In this document: positions 1-10,940 of the stretch, in pieces
Numbering within the stretch: position 1 is the first letter of the stretch
Layout of the letters: each line of letters starts with the position of its first letter
Source: Solenopsis invicta
Lineage: Eukaryota; Arthropoda; Insecta; Hymenoptera; Formicidae
DNA length: 64,000 nt
Reading direction: 5' to 3'
Assembly (NCBI RefSeq): GCF_016802725.1
Contig: NC_052676.1
Span: 6,031,433-6,095,432 of the forward strand
The notes under the pieces: model-generated
Databases searched by the model: none
What the model was told of the DNA's origin: nothing
What the model saw: only the letters and a program-made list of their open reading frames with translations
Made by a program: the position numbers and the translations under genes

Positions 1-1375
1 TGACGTATCGCAGGCCTCTACGCTCGTTAAAAATGGCAGATTAGTTGGCATTCGAGATTCTTAGTGTCTCCAGAGTCGCACAGAGCCGGAGCGACGCGCC
101 ATAATCTTTCTCGCGCGGCGCGGTAATCACCGCCGTTGTGCGTCGCGATTCGCGAGGTCGTTTATATTACGCGTGCCAATGGACTCGACAGCTCCGACAG
201 ACATATTCCCGGCGTGGTGTGTCGCGTCTGATCTCGCACTTTAAGTAGACGTACGAGGCGACGGACGTGAGACGCGGCCGAGACCGCGCGCGCGCACGGA
301 GCCTACGGAGTCCCAAGTCTTCCTGCCATCGCGCGCCCTGGGTGGCTCCTCTTGTTCGCCGCGACGTACATTAGCGGCTATCGTTTCCCCGCACCGAGAT
401 CCGATCGAGAGCCGCTAGGCCCGACGTTATCGCGACGTATCTGACAGCCGTCGGCCCGTCAAACCGACCGACCCGGCACACGGATGCAACGGTTGCAACG
501 CCTCGGAACACGAAACACGTATGCTCGCGGCGTAACGTTGTTACCGCGTGTTTTCAATTAATGAGATAACGCATAAGTTGGTTCGCGACAAGTTTTCACT
601 CGCGAGTCGATCGACGCGTTAGACCCCCTTGGTTGCGGATACGCGGACGTAGCTAAACGCTCGCGCGCGGTCGTCATCGGATAATTTTAATAATTTTACG
701 TTTCACGATGAGATCGAGGATACAGATGTTAAGAAAAATTTAAGATTCGGAGAAAGAAGAAATTGGGGATCTCCGCTTTCGCGAATTCCGCATTCGTGGA
801 CCTGGGAATCGCGAGGCTCTTGGATATACTCATGGTCCCGAGGACGCGAGGATTCGAGGAAGACGCGAAGACCTCGGCCTCCAAGAAGCAACCCCAAGTA
901 CCCAATCAGATGTCAAGACGGCGATTATTTTTTAGCGCGTGAAAAATACTGCAGGGACGGGGGAGGAGGGGCGATCGATGATTCCGGATGACAGGGGAAC
1001 ACGTTGGACTTGACAGCACCGCGCGGCGGAGGAGCCGGCATGTTCCCCGCGAACGCAACACCTGCGTGCGCCAATCAGGTTCGGCATACACCGGCGAGTG
1101 TTCGTGGCAATAAATCAACCGACGTCTCACCCGGTGGGTACGCCGAGGAACGGCATTATTTATGGTCGTTCGTTAGCGTGGCAACAGTTCGAAAACGTGT
1201 GGAACCGATGCGTTTAGGACTCTGTGTGGCCTCGCGCGACTCGCGTCATCGCGGCCGGCGCGCCAGCGCGCTGCACCGGCGGCGCGGCGAGAGGATCCTC
1301 ACGGGGTCCACCGTGACGCCTGGCATTACGAAACCGTCCGCGGCATGTAATACTCCAATAGTATCATGATTGGTA
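1..1375. other. CpG-rich non-coding block
   Basis: This stretch is dense in CG, CGCG and GCGC words, mainly at 1-700 and 950-1370, and has no CpG depletion. Stop-free frames occur on both strands but are short, mutually overlapping and without a recognisable domain, so I call no gene. It could hold a promoter or an untranslated first exon of a gene outside the window. No TATA box, start codon context or splice pair singles one out. Confidence 0.5.
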
Positions 1376-1379
1376 AAAA

Positions 1380-1489
1380 AGGAGACCTATACGAGCGTTT
1401 CATGAAAGCGGGCATGTTGAACGAGCGGCAACCGTCTGGGATCGTTAAACAGTTTTTAGCGAAACACCATCGAACCATCGGGGTCTCCT
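1380..1489. mobile_element. Small inverted-repeat-bounded segment
   Basis: The segment starts with AGGAGACC (1380-1387) and ends with its exact complement GGTCTCCT (1482-1489). A third AGGAGACC lies nearby at 1625-1632. An 8 bp terminal repeat around 110 bp fits a tiny non-autonomous DNA element, but it is short enough to be chance. No target-site duplication is evident. Confidence 0.25.
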
Positions 1490-2460
1490 ATTAGAAATAT
1501 GCGTTTTGAGATTGTCACGATGAAAATAAATCGTTTATGGATTTCATTAGGTTTTCAAACATTTACTGTAAATCTCTACTTTCCTCCGACATTTGTCAAA
1601 TTGTCAGCTTTATTTGTGTTTATAAGGAGACCGTTAATTATTATAATGGGTTTTTATAAAGATTTTTCTCTATAAATATAACGCTAGAACTAAACGATTT
1701 GCCAGTAACAATTTAACTCTCCGTCTAAATGTCTCGGCACGAGTGATTTAGTTCTATTCTTTGAAATCCTACAAACATCCGGTTTCTATTTTATTGTATC
1801 TGGTTTCTATCTTGTTTTATTTTCAATATAAATACTACAGAAATACTACTTTCTCTCTTATTTTATCCGGTTTCTATCTTATTTTAATTTCTCTAAAAGA
1901 AATTTCTAAGCGCCTAGAGAACAGGTTTAGTGCACTGACAACTTCAGTTCGAGTATAATCTTGAATCAGAACGCTTTGGAAAATTACTTTATCGTATACT
2001 TTATCTCATTGTGTACAAAACATGTTCTTATATCTTTAAATCTGTAAATTTTTATTTGCTTTCTTTTCAACTAACTTAATTTATATTGAAAGGATTTCAC
2101 AAAATTAATACAAAATTAATACAAGATTAAGCTTTAAGCAATAACTCTGAGGTAAATGCGAGGAACGTCGCTATTATATTTTCATCAAATGTTATATATA
2201 ATATTTAAAAATGTTTCTTGTAATTCCAAGCTCTTTAACATTATTATCAAATCATTGACAATTATTAACAAATCTTCGAACTTATACATATTCCATCCAC
2301 TTTTGTCTTGTGCTTTTGAGTTCTTGAATATTATATTTTTATTTTCACTTGTGCAATTTTCTCTAACACAGATCGAATTGTTGTTTATTACGGTATTACG
2401 CTATGCGTATTCGTGGCACGCGCGTTCTCGAGGGACTGAAACTTGATATTTCCTTGAATT
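1490..2460. other. AT-rich spacer
   Basis: The block is AT-rich with short direct repeats, such as a tandem 11 bp repeat of the form AAAATTAATAC near 2100. Short frames here are low-complexity hydrophobic strings produced by T-rich DNA. Nothing gene-like was seen. Confidence 0.5.
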
Positions 2461-3570
2461 CACTTTTGTCATGGCGATGATACTACACGTGGATGGATAT
2501 AACTGTCGAAAAGAGGTCAACCCCCTGCCGGAAAGCGAATGATTGCGGAAGTTTGCGCGGAAAGCCGTTTAAAAGAGGCGTGATTTTTCGGCAGCGAATA
2601 TTTACTCGCGGATCCATTAATTTCGACATTTTCGCGCAACAATGTGACTATCCTCCGAAAAATTCAGGAGAAACGGCACGTCTATGCCGGTGGGAGACGA
2701 GAAATGGCGGAGAGGGTTTCGCACGAGATGTACGATCCCTGAAAAGCTGGAAGAGACAAAACAACGAGGACGAGGGGGTGGAAAGGGTGGCAACGACGGT
2801 TGGAAACTTTTGCGAGAAATAGGAAAGATATTTGAGCTGCCATACGGCGGTTTAATTATGAGTTATGGGACAAAGCCGACATTATGGCGATGCGCCCGTG
2901 CATTTGCGCACACAGAAACGCCTTCGTCACCACAATAGGAATCAAGAGAGACTCGGGAATTTCAGCGGCGTCCTTTCCAGCGGACGCACGAGTATGGATG
3001 GATAGATGGATGATACGGTTAAAAAGACTTGCATGTAAAACGCGTGCGGTTGTAGCGTACGTAGGCTTCTGCCGGAGAGAAGGAAAAGAGAACTTTTGAG
3101 GGCGGAAATGAGAGAAAAGAGACGTGAGAAGGGAGGAGAGGACGCGCAAATCTAAATATTATTTGTAATGTTCATCATCGGCATCGTTACGCGGATGCCC
3201 GCATAATGTACCGCGTATGTATGCCATCGTTAATGCAGTAATGCGCTATATATGTCGTAATTATGTATTGCGCCGTAGGTAAACATCCCTGCATCGATTG
3301 CGTTATCGCGCTTACAAACCGCAACAACCTTTCCTTTTGCCGTCAGCACTTCCCTTTCGGTCTAAGTATCATATATCATTTCTTTTCATGGAAAAGGAAT
3401 GCCGTTTCTTTATCGCGTGCATCATCCGTGTTTTTCTCGCTGGGAGACAAAATATGATGCTTGCTTCACGCAATATACTTTGTGCCTCAGCTACACTTTG
3501 CAAGCAGTTACAATTGCAACGGAGGTGTCAACTAACGAGTCGCGAAGCCTGACAATATTTCAGAAACTAA
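2460..3570. other. Mixed-GC non-coding block
   Basis: Base composition rises here, with A/G-rich stretches (about 2690-2820 and 3070-3150) and a short degenerate GATG/GATA run near 2995-3015. Overlapping frames of 64-109 codons on both strands are mutual shadows with no domain. I see no gene. Confidence 0.45.
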
Positions 3571-3662
3571 ATATTTAAAAAATTGAAAATCTATGATTGT
3601 GCTAAAATGAGAATTATAAAAACCAAGAATCTGAGAATTTAAAAAATTTAGAAATATATAGG

Positions 3663-3690
3663 TATGAGGGTAAATCAAAAAGTAATGCAT
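3663..3690 (+). mobile_element. Possible mariner-type terminal repeat
   Basis: A TA dinucleotide is followed by TGAGGGTAAATCAAAAAGTA and then ATGC. This resembles the terminal inverted repeats of insect mariner elements, which often combine a GAGGGT start, a TCAAAAAGT core and insertion at TA. The family comparison is from memory. No matching opposite end and no transposase remnant were found nearby, so at best this is a solitary end. Confidence 0.3.
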
Positions 3691-3699
3691 AAAATTATA

Positions 3700-5030
3700 C
3701 ATTTCTTACGTACATTTTATAAATATATACAATATACAATATTATTTTTTACCCTAATGGAACAAGTATATTCTGAGAATATTTTACGAATATTGTAACA
3801 GTAGATTACTGGTATATTTTTGGAACATTTGATATACGTACTATGATATACTTCGCATATGCTGTGAAAGTTTCCATCTCTGCTTATAATATCTATAATA
3901 TCAGAACCTTCGTAGCATTTTTCTAGTAAAAACAATATGTTTTTGTTACATTTTAAAAAACATTTTTTGTAATAAAAAAAAGTGCCACGAGTAAGAGTAT
4001 ACGCTGGACAAATATTCTTGGGACCTTTATTTATTTATACAACTGAGGTAATAAAAATTTTGATGTTCCAGATTTTTGGGAAAAAATATTGAGACGTCCC
4101 ACAAGCATTTAAAATAGAACGTTGCAGATTTTGCTTATCTACAGTAGACAATTAAATTTATTTTACTATCTCACATATATTGTATGCGAGGAATAAATAC
4201 TTTACTTTTTGCTCGATTTATTTTCATAATTATTTTTGCGAAAACCTAAGGACTTTTTTTATAAATTAAATATTTAATCAACACTAGAATGTTTCATATT
4301 TACAAATTGCTGTTCGCACGTGTCTTTCATCTTATGATTGATCGCCACTTTAGATCGTGAGATTTTGAAACGCTTGATATATTCAATTGCCACGTGATCA
4401 GATATTTATTATGGGATATTTCCTATTTTGCATTTAGAAATTGATTTACTCCCTATACGGAATGATGAAGATATTTCTTATTTAGCCTACACGTTCCTGA
4501 TTTCGTACAACGCGATCACTTAACCGATGACCAACAAGATACCTCCAATTTGTGGGAAATGTGAATAAATTTCAACAAGATACTCAGAGAGAAGATGACT
4601 ATTAGTTTTCCGTGTGAGCACATATGGGATATCCGGAACGAATTTGTAGCTTTAAGAGCTCTATTCACAATTATACATTAATTTTATAATATTCTATTTT
4701 TAAAACATTCAAAATTTTAACTAAAAAAGCGAACAAAAAAAAATAAAAATTGAATGAAAAAAAAACAAATTAAACGTTTGAACGAATAAATAAGTTGAAA
4801 CTAAAGAGATTAATTTACATACACAAAAAAGTTACACCTATTTTTTACTTTATTTTTAAAATTAAAGAAGAAAATGATCAAAGAATTTATTTCATTATCC
4901 GGCAACATAAAATAAATTGTTGTGTAAACTTTTATAAATCAAATTAGTCTTTCGAAAATTATGTCGCTCTCCAAATTTGCAGTAGATCAAGGATTAAAGC
5001 TCTGTTTTTGCAAATGAATACGTCCGCCAC
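3700..5030. other. AT-rich spacer
   Basis: This is AT-rich sequence with poly-A runs near 4720-4770. A 72-codon frame on the minus strand at 3717-3935 is low complexity and unrecognised. No RNA gene or coding exon was seen. Confidence 0.5.
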
Positions 5031-5760
5031 TAACTGGATTCCTTCGGCGCGCTGACGAGCAGCAATCGCGGTTGATACGTGGTCCCGCCAGCCCACCCTG
5101 GAATTTATTTTTCCAGCCGCCGTGGCTTGACCGGACACTGCCGCGTGGAAAACGCGTGAGAAAGGCGGCGAGCGTGGATGACTATTAATTTCTCCGCGCG
5201 GCGCTTGGCATGCATTAACGCTTGATTCGTGCACTCGGACATCCAGCCGATGGATAGATAGATGGGTAGATAGCGAACGCTATAAAGAGGGCGGAGAGAA
5301 GGACGATGCGCGCGAGGGGGTGAAGACGAGGAAACGAGCAAAGATTGATAGGACAGAATTCTACCGGTGGATTCGTAATGGATAGCCCGTGTCCGAATTC
5401 GCCAATACCCCTTCCCCGACCCCGTCGACCCCTCTCGCACAGCTCTCCCGCCCTGTATTCTGACCTGATACTTTCTAATGGAATCCCCGATTGTGTGCCT
5501 TATCAATGGCGGGCCGCGCGTAATACTCGACGAGCGGGGGAGCGGCGATCCATTATTGCGACGAGAGCTCTCGCTCTCGAGATAACTTATTTTTTTTTTT
5601 ACGAGGACTTCCGAAGTAGACCGCTCGCCACTGACAAGTATTATCCTAGTCTGGAATACTCGAGCTCCGTTCCGTGAAACCGTAAGAATCACGATGCTGC
5701 ACAACGGCCGGAGATAAGAAGCGAACAAGAGTTGTTATTATTAAACTAATCGGGAAATAA
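5030..5760. other. CpG-rich block with overlapping spurious frames
   Basis: The block is GC- and CpG-rich and contains a short degenerate GATA/GATG run at about 5250-5275. It is open for 207 codons on the minus strand (5105-5728) and 110 codons on the plus strand over the same bases. The minus-strand product is rich in Arg and Ser without domain structure, so I attribute the openness to base composition. It may be a regulatory island. Confidence 0.45.
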
Positions 5761-5829
5761 AACGGTCTCGAATCTTTATCTCGATCGGATCAATATTTTT
5801 CGCAGAGTTAACGGAGTATTCTATTGAAA

Positions 5830-5911
5830 ACTGGTAAAATGGCAGCTTTTTAAAAATTGAAATAAAATTAAACAAAATTAAAATAATCTTTAAAAAGCTG
5901 TCATTTGGTCA
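5830..5911. repeat. Foldback repeat, about 23 bp arms
   Basis: The arms at 5830-5854 and 5889-5911 are near-exact reverse complements sharing the core AGCTTTTTAAA. They are separated by an A-rich loop of roughly 34 bases. The unit is compact and looks like a relic of a small foldback transposon. Confidence 0.6.
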
Positions 5912-5919
5912 ATTTTTTT

Positions 5920-6610
5920 ATTTTAATGTTGATTGTGATTCATGAATTCGTGTAAATTAACAAAATATTTTTGTTCTTATGTTACGTATACTATAGATTT
6001 TTAGTATTGGCAATTTCGGAAGGCAGTTAATACGTATGCATTGTCCATTGGATGGTCTTTGATAACAAAAAATTGTGAGAACTAAAAAGAAAGATTATTA
6101 TCTAATAATTACCGAAGCATTTATGTTATGGGAGTATGGATCTTTGCTGAATATTTGGCTACTATCAATGTATTTGAAAATATCTGTTAAATATTTATTT
6201 CGTCGAACAATTAAGCTATTCATAATAGCTTAATTGTTTGACGAATTTATAATTGAGTGAATTAATTGTAAATTGGTAATTATCAAATGTATAGTAGAGG
6301 AGGGTCAACTGGCATATCACCTTGGGATTTCATTTCTTGAAAGCTAAAAATAAATTTCATTCATTAAATGTTAACGAAAGTAAATCTTAATTTTTAAAAA
6401 TCTTAAAAAATTACTTTTTTTAACGTTTTAAAGTAGATACTCCCTTAAATAATAAGAATATATAATATAATAATTAAAAATTAGAAAGTTAAAGAAAATG
6501 ATACATATATCAAATTTTCATTATGTCATGTATCAGGTTTAAATTTTTTATGATTTATAGATTATAGTTTACGTAGATGACATTTTATATATAATTTACG
6601 TTGTTTGTAG
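5920..6610. other. AT-rich spacer
   Basis: This stretch is strongly AT-rich and, apart from the hairpin at 6199-6245, shows only low-complexity sequence. Its right edge, T-rich and ending TTGTTTGTAG at 6601-6610, could act as a splice acceptor for the open segment that follows. Confidence 0.4.
6199..6245. repeat. Near-perfect 22 bp hairpin with 3-base loop
   Basis: The arms 6199-6220 and 6224-6245 pair over 22 positions with one G-T pair (6205 with 6239), around the loop CAT at 6221-6223. The extremely short loop and high identity are typical of a recent snap-back (template-switch) duplication or a small foldback. The stem is too short for a canonical microRNA precursor. Confidence 0.8.
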
Positions 6611-6943
6611 TTTACGTGTAACGTAGATTATTTATATTTTATGCATAAATGCACAACTCTAAATAAGGACATTATAGAACTTTTAGAAATATTTGCTAGG
6701 TGTTCTGCTCTGATTTGTGACGAATTGCAGGACATTGTGAACAGCGAGAAAGGATACATGCCTGCAAGAGAATGCATGGCGCACTGGGTGGTACAATTAA
6801 AAGAATTTAGGTATACTTTAAAATACAGCATACCTGAATTCTTCCGTTCCGGTACATCAACGTGCCATTGAATCGTAACCCTAAATGTCTGGTATATAAT
6901 AGAAGATGATACAGAATATTCTAGTAGCTTAAATCTAGCACAG
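6611..6943 (+). pseudogene. Exon-like open segment with one in-frame TGA
   Basis: After a possible acceptor (TTTGTAG, ending 6610) the frame is open for 86 codons, broken by TGA at 6869-6871, then open for 24 more codons to a good donor (CAG at 6941-6943, then GTAAGG). The length is exactly 111 codons, so phase is kept. Within it, an ATG at 6641 starts a 76-residue product of mixed composition, with ALICDELQDIVNSEKGYM followed by HWVVQLKEFRYTLKYSIPEFF. That looks more like real protein than any other frame here. I do not recognise the family. It could be a decayed exon, a terminal exon ending at the TGA, or a fragment of a mobile-element protein. Neighbouring DNA is non-coding. Confidence 0.35.
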
Positions 6944-7050
6944 GTAAGGAATACGAATTATAGAAAATAATAGATTTAGTAAGACAAGGTAAAAATTTAC
7001 ACAACGAGAATTTACGATATTGAACGACATAATTTATAGACAGGGACCAC

Positions 7051-7190
7051 CCTCTGATGACCTTGACCTTGACATCTATCAAGGTCATGACCCGAAGTGA
7101 CCTTCAGCAAGTTTTAGCCGTCGCTCGTTGTTCGAAGAAAGCTATTATCATAAAAAGTTTATAAAAATTGTGTTTATAATTTCAGCTCTA
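7051..7190. repeat. Interspersed repeat carrying TGACCTTGA sites, copy 1
   Basis: The segment contains two overlapping TGACCTTGA words (7058-7066, 7064-7072), the reverse complement TCAAGGTCA at 7079-7087, and AGTGACCTTCAG at 7096-7107. The stretch from about 7079 aligns by eye with 33283-33370, sharing the exact 12-mer AGTGACCTTCAG and similar flanks, so it is a dispersed repeat. TCAAGGTCA is the known FTZ-F1/ERR-type monomer site. Function here is inference. Confidence 0.55.
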
Positions 7191-7523
7191 TTAGCATAAA
7201 TACTACAGTACTTGTACATTTGTATTTTCACGCAAAATGAGGTCCACCCTCGCCCTGCTTGCGGGGCAAAACGAGGATAACTGTTTGTTTTATCTTTTTG
7301 TTATTTTGTTATATAGAATTCTTTTCCATAATTAAAGTTTATATAACGATGCAATTGGAAACCAATAATTTCATACGAAAAATCAAAAAATAGAATTAGA
7401 AAATTACAATTGTGTTATCGACGTCTGACGTTGGCTCGTAACAATACATTTACTACATGTAAACTTTTTATACTTTAAACGTGTAAAAGCATGGTTCCAA
7501 TTGAGGATAATATGGGAAAGAAC

Positions 7524-7678
7524 TCAGCAAACACGTTACAATTATATAAATGTTGCTGTAATTCCCGACTCAACTGTACTCAATAGTAACTGTTATATAA
7601 CACTCATTATATAACAATTATATTGCTGAGTAGGAAATTACAACTTAATTTATATAACTTCAATTTTGTGTTTGTAGG
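7524..7678. mobile_element. Foldback element, copy 1
   Basis: The left end (CAGCAAACACGTTAC, 7524 onward) and the complement of the right end (ending near 7678, CTACAAACACAAAATT) share CAAACAC plus later AATTCC/ACTCA blocks. This gives an imperfect palindrome of about 155 bp. Its left half matches 12966-13055, sharing GCAAACAC, ATAAATGTTG-like and GTAACTGTTATATAAC words. This fits a miniature inverted-repeat element. No coding capacity. Confidence 0.55.
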
Positions 7679-7929
7679 GAATATTGATATTGTCTGCTAC
7701 ATCAATATCATACGCACACATATGTTTGATCATAGTAATATTACTAGTATCCTCTCAATTGCTCTAATATTTTCTCTTGAAAAAGTTCTTGAAAACGGAT
7801 CTTCTTTCGGACAGTCTGAAAACAAAATAAAATATCTTTGTTAATTTTAAATATAACTCGCATATCAAGATATAAAACGTAATAGCATTATTAATTATAA
7901 TAAGTTGGGTATCATATAAATAATTATGT

Positions 7930-9790
7930 AATTAGAATTTGGTCTCTCTTTCATTCAGGAAGTCGCCGTGGCTATTAAATTCGTCTGTCGCGTAGGCCAT
8001 TAAATTCTTCAACAGTGCGAAAGTCGAGATAGTTTGGCGCAAAGGTGGACCCCGACAAAAGGGTCCCTCCTCTATCGGGTGTCCCGAGGAAAAGGAGAGC
8101 GCCCGGCGCTCATAAACCATGTGTACTCGCGAGGGCCCATTGAGCTCAGGCCAAGCGTGATATTTCAGGCCGCGGCGCGGTGTTTCGCGCGCCGCGCGCC
8201 CCTATAAGATCCGTATTATGCAAAGGAGCGTGGAATATATCGCGTGTTGCGAATCGCGCGCTTCGCCTACAGTCGCGACGCGCGCGTTTATCCTCTCGGC
8301 CGGCCGTTAAATGCCTGTTACGACGCGTGACGGAACTTACGGAGTGTTTTCTGCGAATGCGCGCGGCGTAAAGTGAATTTTTTCGCAAAAAAAAGAGGCA
8401 AAGACGATCGGGTATACGTGCAACGGCTTCCCTCTCAATGCACTCGAAGTTCATTTATTACGAAAAGTCTGATTTTTCTCCCCATTGATCGCTTATACAC
8501 TATTATTAGACTACGGCAGAGTTCTTTGATCATTTTTGCCCGGATCAGACTTGGAAAGTGGATTTCTGTATCGTTATATTGTTAGACGGACGAGGAAACA
8601 TTTTTCCGCTTCGTGCTTTCGTGGAAGAAATCGGCTCGAGCCGGTCGTTCCAATTGTTCCTCAACACGGATAATAAATTTTTCCCAAGAAGGGAAAAGGG
8701 TTTGCTCTTCATCCCCAGTAAATCGAGATTGTTTCTTGATCCCTTTCGAAACCCCTTTGACGTGTCAAGTCGGTTAACGGTCATCTCGTTTGTGGCAGGT
8801 GAGATGCGGCAAAACGCAACCCCTTTCGTCTCTTTCCAGATCCGTGTGAAATCCGCACGTAACCCCTTCGCGACGCGAAGAGTCTTTTAAAGTTCCAACG
8901 GTCCGCGTGTCGACCGCAACGTAAAATTTCGCCGTGGCTTCGGTTAGGTTTCTTTTCCCTTTCATCCACGAAACTCGGTCGAACCTTGCCTTCAACTTTG
9001 CAAAAAAAAAAAAAAAAAGAGAGGATTCCCGGCAGCGTATGTAACGCGTGCTTTCGGCCTCGCAAATATCGCGCGAACGAATTGTTTGTCTCGTAAGCTT
9101 CAGAAAATAGCAGGGGCGAGAAAAGACGGGAAAGGAAGAGAACTGCATAAATATGATGCAGGTAGAAGATCGAGAACTGAGACGAGCTTTTATTCGCATT
9201 GCATTTATGCGAGCCGGCCTCCCGCGGCCGTTTTGGAGCGATTAATTTGGTTTTATGGACCGCCACGCGGGAATCGTGACAGAAATTGCGTAAATCTCTG
9301 TTTCATGCGTGAATTAGAAACATCGCCGCGACAAAAAAAAAAAGTTTCAGACGCAAAGACGTGGAAAGCTTTTTACATTTCTGTTTTCTCAGCTCTTCCT
9401 TGGCGAGCCTTATTTCGCCACTAAATCGTAAACTTTACTATGTTATACACATGTTCTGCCTCTGCTTATAATTTTCGGTCTTTTCTACCCTGCGTCTCCC
9501 TGTGTACCTGCAGAATCTGTGTCTCTCCCGAAGATATAATAAATCCTCTCCTTCTCGCTCTCCACCTCTCCGGACACCTACGTGTTCGCGTGCGTGCGCG
9601 CATAATACGCGGCCGCTAAGCATACACGCGTTTCTCTCTGCCCGCGTATAATGCCGGTAATGCGACTGTCGAGATTGCAATAAATTCCACTTAGCCGTTC
9701 TCGCGACGGTAAACGCGTTTCGAGAGTCGCTACTCCGTTTTTCCTTTTCGTCTCCGCTAGGCGGTATGTCGCGGCATGCGCTCCTATAAA
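7930..9790. other. CpG-rich block, no gene
   Basis: The block is CpG-rich with an A17 run at 9002-9018. Many overlapping frames (up to 161 codons on the minus strand at 8781-9266) run on both strands and are Arg/Lys/Phe-rich without domains. CAG|GTGAGA near 8797-8804 is an isolated donor-like site. Candidate regulatory island, nothing specific. Confidence 0.45.
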
Positions 9791-10550
9791 TTGTAACGAC
9801 TAATATATTGCTTCTAAGTTATAGGCGCTCGATTTTACAAGGGGGATCATCACGATATTGATTATTATTATAGCCACGAGGGAGGTCGCATACTTACGCG
9901 TGTTATAAGTTTAAACGTAAGCCCACTTTAGATCCAGAATTCTCGCATTCTGAATGGACCCCTATAATTTATATATCATCCGCAGTTTTGTAGATGTGTG
10001 CATTTTAATGTATGTATTTTACATTCGCGCACTCTTCTCCGATTCTTTAAATGTATGCTTTTCATTTCCTGCTGCACGCGACGTTCGATATTTCGAGATT
10101 TTCATCTCGTATCGTCTCGAAATCGAGATGATATCGAAACAACATTACCTTTTTCCGAGATCGATATACTCTCAACTCAAGAATATCGAACATCCAGGCG
10201 AGACGATGTTTTTAAAGGATTTTTCTTTTTAAAACCGTTTCGTCTCGCCTGCAATTTGTGCAATACATAAAATTATAAGTAGGATTCCATTTTGAATTCT
10301 AACATGAAATATGGATCGTGTAAGATGGACTTTATGCACACCATAATACCTATTCGACATATTTTATTATAATATTGTAACGGCAATACCGCGCCAGAGA
10401 GTTCTCAGTTTAAATGAATTAAATTGAATATTGCAATAATGGCGAGGTATTCAATTTAATTTGGAATAATATAACGTAATATTTCGCATTACCTTAAAAA
10501 TGTCTCGCGCACAAAGGCGCATTAATGCACCTTGGGCATTAAAATTACGA
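9790..10550. other. AT-rich spacer
   Basis: This is mostly AT-rich non-coding DNA. Two overlapping plus-strand frames at 9954-10270 read the same T-rich sequence and are not gene-like. It contains the hairpin at 10417-10461. Confidence 0.45.
10417..10461. repeat. Perfect 14 bp inverted repeat
   Basis: The arms AATTAAATTGAATA (10417-10430) and TATTCAATTTAATT (10448-10461) are exact reverse complements around a 17-base loop containing AATGGCG. It is probably a small foldback or a chance AT palindrome. Confidence 0.65.
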
Positions 10551-10873
10551 ACTGCGGCACTCGAGCTTTATTCGATCGGGCGATGCATTATTGGACTTGA
10601 CACTCGAGGTGACCGGGCGTAATTTATTCGTCGGCGGGTCGCGTACCGAAGCGACAATGAGGTCTGCTAAGGAGGGTCGATCCATTGACGTGGACGAGAG
10701 AAAACGCCAAAGACTTTGCTGCAGCTACCTACTACGAGGAGAGACGAATTATCGAACGCGGCAACCGCTCGGTGCCGCAGTAGATTAATGTTATTTCAAT
10801 GCCGGGGTAGGAACCCAGAGGAGGAGAGGGATGGTGAGGGAGAGAGGGGGGGGGTCGCACCGCGCCGTAACTG

Positions 10874-10899
10874 ACCCCGATTTGCATCAGAATCGGGGT
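10874..10899. promoter_or_regulatory. Hairpin presenting an octamer word
   Basis: The arms ACCCCGATT (10874-10882) and AATCGGGGT (10891-10899) pair perfectly. The POU-type octamer ATTTGCAT occupies 10880-10887 across the stem-loop junction. The octamer is a known POU-domain binding word. That it is used here is inference. Confidence 0.35.
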
Positions 10900-10921
10900 G
10901 AAATCGCGAGGGTACGGCGAA

Positions 10922-10940
10922 GGGGTTAGGGGGAGGGGGG
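10922..10940 (+). other. G-quadruplex-forming motif
   Basis: The run GGGGTTAGGGGGAGGGGGG supplies four or more G tracts separated by 1-3 base loops, which satisfies the usual G-quadruplex pattern. Further G runs lie just upstream at about 10803-10855. Confidence 0.6.

Noticed and set aside
5105..5728. 207-codon open frame on the minus strand
   Set aside because: It is Arg/Ser-rich with no domain, overlaps a 110-codon plus-strand frame, and sits in stop-poor CpG-rich DNA.
6199..6245. MicroRNA precursor
   Set aside because: The stem of 22 bp and loop of 3 bases are too small for a normal precursor, and no known mature sequence was recognised.
6869..6871. In-frame TGA read as selenocysteine
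   Set aside because: Hymenoptera are reported to have lost selenoproteins, and no SECIS-like structure was seen. A decayed or terminal exon is simpler.
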